Origin: DAOTUB01 sp034437455
GTDB taxonomy: Bacteria; Chloroflexota; Anaerolineae; B4-G1
DNA length: 7,577 bases
NCBI GenBank assembly: GCA_034437455.1
Contig: DAOTUB010000019.1
Coordinates: forward strand, 1-7,577
Direction of reading: 5' to 3'
Shown here piece after piece: positions 4,173 through 7,577 of this stretch. Position numbers and translations under genes: made by a program. The notes under the pieces are model-generated. The model was given only the letters and a program-made list of their open reading frames with translations, searched no databases and was not told the DNA's origin. Position 1 is the stretch's first letter; every line of letters begins with the position of its first letter.

Positions 4173-7100
4173 ATGACTGTACGCGATGATTTTCTATTTC
4201 GTGACGACCTGTGGGGTCTCGACCCTGCCGTCGCCCAATTGATCGACCTGGAGAAGGAACGCCAGGCCCGCAAATTGATCATGATTCCCTCGGAGAGCAG
4301 TTCGCCGTGGGCGGTGCGAGAGGCGCTCAGTTCGGCGCTGATGAACATTTATGCCGAGGGCTATCCCAATCCAGAGACCCACTGGATGACCGAGGAGGAG
4401 ATTCTGGACTATGAGCATTATCTGGCCTACTACCGTCGCTACGGCGACCGGCGTTATTACCGCGGCGTGGAGTATGCCGACGTGATCGAAGCATTGGCCC
4501 GCCGGCGTTGTGCCGAGGCCTTTGCCACCGATGCCATCTCTGCAGATCAGATCTATGTCAACGTCCAGCCCCTCTCTGGCGGGCCGGCGAATGCAGCCGT
4601 TCAGCAGGCGTTGCTAAAGCCTGGCGACACGATTATGGGGATGGCGCTTTCTCACGGCGGCCACCTGACCCACGGCAGTCCGGTCAATATCTCGGGCCGG
4701 CTCTACAACGTGGTCTCGTACCAGGTCAACGAGCGGACCGAGTTGCTGGACTATGACGAGATCGAGGCTCTGGCGCTGGAGCACCGGCCCCGGCTGATCA
4801 TCGCCGGGTATACCTCGTATCCGCGCCAGCCCAGTTGGGCCAAGTTCCGCCAGATCGCCGATCAGGTGGGGGCGTATCTCCTGGCCGACATCGCCCACGT
4901 GGCCGGGATGGTCATCGGCGGTGTGTTCCCCACGCCGCTGGGGTACGCCGACGTCGTCAGCTTTACCACCCACAAGACGCTCTGTGGCCCGCGGGGAGCC
5001 TGCACCCTCACCACCGATCCTAACCTGGCGCAAAAGCTCGATCGCGCCATCTTTCCCGGTCTCCAGGGTGGCCCGCACGTCAACAAGTTCGCGGCGATGG
5101 CCGTCGCCTTTCGCCTGGCGCAGACGGAACAGTTCCAACGCCTCCAGCAGCAGATCGTGATCAACGCCAAAGCCCTCGCCCGCGCGCTGACCGCCCAAGG
5201 TCTGCGCGTTCCCTGTGGCGGCACCGACACACATCTGCTGCTCCTCGATTGCAAAACGGTGGAGGGACGGGATGGCACGCCGTTGATGGGCGACATCACG
5301 GCGACGATCCTCGATATGGTGGGCATCGTCGTCAACAGGAACACCATTCCGGGCGACAAGTCCGCCGCCTATCCCAGCGGCATTCGCCTGGGAACCCCGT
5401 GGGTTACGCAGCGCGGCCTGCGGGAGCCGGAGATGGAACAGATGGCCGCCCTTATCGCCCGCGCGATGAGGGCCATCGAGCCGTTTGTCTACACCGGCGT
5501 GCGCGGGCCGGTCTACCGAGGCAAGATTGATTTTGACGTATTGGAGGAGTTGCGCGTCGAGGTCGCTGAAATGGCCGATCAGGCCGGCATTGATTTCGAG
5601 ATCCCGTGCAGCGGCTATCCTCACCACTGCCTGGTTCCCGAGCTGCGCCAGCGAGAGGAGCCGTATGGACGAATCGAGGTCGAGGGGAATGTCGCCACTT
5701 CCTTCGTCGAAAAACTCACGCCGACGGACATTGGCAATCTCAAGCAGGAGGAATGGCGGAAAGTGGCGTTGCTCGACCAGGATGGGCAGGTGATGAGTTC
5801 GGCGCTCGTCCAACGGTTTGGCTTTGGCTACAATCGCTACCGCCTGATCGTGCCGTCTGACCGGGCGCAGCGCGTGATCGCTTGGCTGCGCTATCTTTCT
5901 GATGGTTACGTTCGCTTTGACGACGCCGATCTTTGGGCCAAGTTGCCGGGGCCGGTCGTCGTGCGCGATCTGGGTCTGGCGGATGGAGAGCGCGAACTGG
6001 AGGGATGGGCGGATTTTTCGCCACCGCTTTCACACAAGCCTTATTTTATCGGTCTCTCTGCGCCGGACTATGCCGAGCCTGGCGGCGAACCACTCTCCGA
6101 CTTTCTGGCTCCTTCCCTGGATGTGGGTGAGGGGGATCAGCGCCACACGCCTCTTTTTGACTGGCACGTCAAGCGCGGCGCAAAGATGGCGCCCTTCGCC
6201 GGGTGGGAGATGCCGCTGTGGTACACGTCGATCAATGACGAACATCGGGCGGTGCGGGGAGCGGCCGGCCTTTTTGACGTCTCTCATATGGGGGTCCTGG
6301 AGGCAAGTGGTCCCCACGCCGCCTATTTCCTGAACCTGGCGACCACCAACGACGTCAATGCGCTCCGGCCGGGCGAATCTCAGTACACCTACCTCCTGTC
6401 GCCCGATGGCCGGGTCATTGACGATCTGATCATTTACAGGCTAACTCCCTCGCGCTATCTGCTGGTGGTCAACGCCGCCAATACAGGGAAGGACTGGGCC
6501 TGGCTCCAGGCGGTGAACGAGCGCGAGGTGTGCATAGATGACCGGCGGCCCTGGGCGCGGGCCAGCTTCCAGGCCGATCTGCGAAACTTGCACGATCCGG
6601 ACGAAAGTTACGCCTGGCTGGCCGACCTGGCTATTCAGGGGCCGCGCTCTCGCGATGTTCTGCTTGCACTCCTCGAAACCGCCCCGTCCTCCAACGGCGT
6701 CGCCGAGATGCAGGGACGGTTGCTGTCGTTGAAACGGACCGAGGTGATGGAGCTTCACATCCCTTCCAGCCGGGCACCAGGTGGCATCTTTGATCTGTTC
6801 ATCGCCCGCACCGGCTACACAGGCGAGCGAATGGGGTTTGAGATATTCATCCATCCCGATGTATTGGAGGCGTTGTGGAACCGGTTGATGGAGGTAGGTG
6901 CTCCCTTTGGACTGCGGCCGATCGGGTTGGGCGCCCGCGATAGCCTGCGCGTCGAAGCCGGGCTGCCGCTTTACGGTCACGAACTGGCGGGGCCGCTCGA
7001 TCTGCGCCCCGACGATGCGGGTTTTGCGGGTTACGTCAAGCTGCACAAGCCGTTCTTTGTGGGGCGGCAGGCGTACATCGAGCGTGCTCAGGAGCGCAGA

Positions 7101-7403
7101 ATGGAGGTCGTTCGCTTTCGGGTCGAAACGCGGGGCGTGCGCGTGCCCAAGCAGGGGGACGCCGTGGCCGAAAGCCACGGCAAGGTCATTGGCCAGGTGA
7201 CGTCGTGCGCGATGGACACCGAGGGCTACCTGGTAGGCCAGGCCTACATTGACCGCCGTCACGCAGACGAGGGGACGGAGATCAACGTCTTCTCCTATCC
7301 CCCCCGCGAGGTGTGGGACAAGCCGTACGAGGAATTGGAGGTAGGCGATCGGTTGATGCTGCCTGTGGAGGCGCGAGTGATCCATCGGTTTTTCCGTGGT
7401 TGA
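4173..7403 (+). CDS. Fusion of serine hydroxymethyltransferase and glycine-cleavage T protein, with a degenerate GcvT-like module between
   Basis: Cytoplasmic 1076-residue protein. GlyA (about 1-490; serine + tetrahydrofolate = glycine + 5,10-methylene-tetrahydrofolate) has YAEGYP (60-65), RYYRGVEY (94-101), HGGHLTHGSP (161-170), Asp239 and His242 in DIAHVAG, the PLP lysine Lys268 in TTHKTLCGPRG, and SGIRLGTP (402-409) with substrate-binding Arg405. The usual SEN near the N-terminus is SES (40-42). A GlyA insert lies at about 66-92. Residues about 500-600 resemble the GcvT N-terminal region but lack its catalytic Asp. GcvT (about 657-1076; aminomethyl-H-protein + tetrahydrofolate to methylene-tetrahydrofolate + NH3) has FAGWEMPLWY (675-684), FDVSHMG (701-707), VIDDLI (748-753), IQGPRS (821-826), RTGYTGE (879-885), ARDSLRVEAGLPLYGHEL (921-938) and extra residues before the C-terminus. 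TGGAGG ends 4 nt before the ATG. No stop or frameshift separates the parts. Both activities look intact; coupling or channelling is inferred. Confidence 0.93.
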   Translation: MTVRDDFLFRDDLWGLDPAVAQLIDLEKERQARKLIMIPSESSSPWAVREALSSALMNIYAEGYPNPETHWMTEEEILDYEHYLAYYRRYGDRRYYRGVEYADVIEALARRRCAEAFATDAISADQIYVNVQPLSGGPANAAVQQALLKPGDTIMGMALSHGGHLTHGSPVNISGRLYNVVSYQVNERTELLDYDEIEALALEHRPRLIIAGYTSYPRQPSWAKFRQIADQVGAYLLADIAHVAGMVIGGVFPTPLGYADVVSFTTHKTLCGPRGACTLTTDPNLAQKLDRAIFPGLQGGPHVNKFAAMAVAFRLAQTEQFQRLQQQIVINAKALARALTAQGLRVPCGGTDTHLLLLDCKTVEGRDGTPLMGDITATILDMVGIVVNRNTIPGDKSAAYPSGIRLGTPWVTQRGLREPEMEQMAALIARAMRAIEPFVYTGVRGPVYRGKIDFDVLEELRVEVAEMADQAGIDFEIPCSGYPHHCLVPELRQREEPYGRIEVEGNVATSFVEKLTPTDIGNLKQEEWRKVALLDQDGQVMSSALVQRFGFGYNRYRLIVPSDRAQRVIAWLRYLSDGYVRFDDADLWAKLPGPVVVRDLGLADGERELEGWADFSPPLSHKPYFIGLSAPDYAEPGGEPLSDFLAPSLDVGEGDQRHTPLFDWHVKRGAKMAPFAGWEMPLWYTSINDEHRAVRGAAGLFDVSHMGVLEASGPHAAYFLNLATTNDVNALRPGESQYTYLLSPDGRVIDDLIIYRLTPSRYLLVVNAANTGKDWAWLQAVNEREVCIDDRRPWARASFQADLRNLHDPDESYAWLADLAIQGPRSRDVLLALLETAPSSNGVAEMQGRLLSLKRTEVMELHIPSSRAPGGIFDLFIARTGYTGERMGFEIFIHPDVLEALWNRLMEVGAPFGLRPIGLGARDSLRVEAGLPLYGHELAGPLDLRPDDAGFAGYVKLHKPFFVGRQAYIERAQERRMEVVRFRVETRGVRVPKQGDAVAESHGKVIGQVTSCAMDTEGYLVGQAYIDRRHADEGTEINVFSYPPREVWDKPYEELEVGDRLMLPVEARVIHRFFRG

Positions 7404-7432
7404 TACCAATTGCGTATCGAAGCATTGTGAAA

Positions 7433-7454
7433 GCGCCGGTTGAGCGCCGGTTGA
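7433..7454. repeat. Tandem direct repeat, two copies of 11 bp
   Basis: GCGCCGGTTGA occurs twice in a row (7433-7443 and 7444-7454), about 30 bases after the fusion-gene stop. It may be a slippage duplication or a fragment of a longer repeat family. No function is assigned. Confidence 0.75.
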
Positions 7455-7463
7455 GTAGATGTT

Positions 7464-7577
7464 CTAAGTCTTGTCAAGTGATTGAACCTTAAAATCTCGA
7501 ATAGCAATTACCTGCCGCGCTTTGTACATAGGCCGCCCGATCCCCATCCCCATCTTAGTGGGGCTTGACGGCGCTCC
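7464..7577 (-). CDS. Possible C-terminal fragment of an unidentified minus-strand gene
   Basis: A minus-strand frame is open from the window edge for 37 codons to TAG at 7466-7464. Its peptide includes TKMGMGIGRPM, which recalls the glycine-rich ATP-binding box of histidine kinases, followed by RQVIAIRD. The usual following residues of a kinase C-terminus are missing, so if related it would be a decayed or atypical end. It would converge on the GlyA-GcvT gene. Thirty-seven open codons can arise by chance. Confidence 0.2.
   Translation of the reverse strand, partial: GAPSSPTKMGMGIGRPMYKARQVIAIRDFKVQSLDKT

Larger units (their letters stand above)
7404..7577. other. Intergenic tail after the GlyA-GcvT gene
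   Basis: No convincing terminator follows the fusion gene: GATAC/GTATC around the stop and CCCCA/TGGGG (7548-7552 and 7559-7563) are short and lack T-runs. A tandem 11-bp repeat lies at 7433-7454, and an open minus-strand frame enters from the right edge. Confidence 0.7.

Noticed and set aside
4614..5813. Long minus-strand open frame opposite the GlyA-GcvT gene (399 codons)
   Set aside because: It is the complement of well-conserved GlyA coding sequence and has no motifs of its own.
7548..7563. CCCCA/TGGGG hairpin as terminator of the fusion gene
   Set aside because: The stem is only 5 bp, no T-run follows, and it is about 150 bases from the stop.
1..7577. CRISPR array, tRNA or rRNA genes
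   Set aside because: No regularly spaced repeats, no cloverleaf and no rRNA motifs were seen; the ATCACCTCCTT string at 2724-2734 is isolated and is not a 16S end.

Overview
The window looks like chromosomal DNA of a Chloroflexota bacterium, probably an uncultured or environmental Anaerolineae-like lineage. The main clue is the substrate-binding lipoprotein. It has a lipobox followed by a Val/Glu/Thr-rich linker ending in VVVTATP, and a Cys-containing insert with DGDCATWQ, both of which I associate with Chloroflexota peptide-binding lipoproteins. Protein-coding DNA is GC-rich, except for the visibly AT-richer regulator gene. The taxon is an inference from style, not a search result.

Layout, left to right. 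(1) Positions 1-522, minus strand: the N-terminal 174 codons of a DppB/OppB-type permease, cut by the window edge. (2) A 103-base gap holding a perfect 12-bp hairpin. (3) Positions 626-2647, minus strand: a family-5 peptide-type substrate-binding lipoprotein, the first gene of that transporter operon. (4) Positions 2648-3320: a 673-base region without a clear protein gene, but not empty. It holds a candidate MITE-like element with terminal inverted repeats and nested hairpins (2843-2978), a strong intrinsic terminator on the minus strand (3054-3096) and a consensus minus-strand promoter (3231-3259). The promoter and terminator bracket about 170 nt that can fold, so a small RNA gene is a reasonable candidate. 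(5) Positions 3321-3983, minus strand: an ArsR-like winged-helix regulator with a GTG start. (6) Positions 3984-4172: a compact divergent control region with two back-to-back near-consensus sigma-70 promoters and a 34-bp composite dyad in the regulator leader. (7) Positions 4173-7403, plus strand: a 1076-residue fusion of serine hydroxymethyltransferase (GlyA) and glycine-cleavage T protein (GcvT). (8) Positions 7404-7577: a short tail with a tandem 11-bp repeat and an open minus-strand frame running off the edge.

The most interesting object is the fusion enzyme. Between the GlyA half and the complete GcvT half lies a third segment (about residues 500-600) that aligns with the protein's own GcvT N-terminal region but has SS where GcvT has the conserved DD. 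The order is therefore GlyA, degenerate GcvT-like module, GcvT. Both catalytic halves make 5,10-methylene-tetrahydrofolate, one from serine and one from glycine via the H protein, so one chain could couple glycine cleavage to serine synthesis or breakdown. No gcvH, gcvP or lpd lies in the window.

The regulator sits between a peptide-type transporter and a glycine/serine enzyme, so it may link amino-acid supply to one-carbon metabolism. This is inferred from position only.
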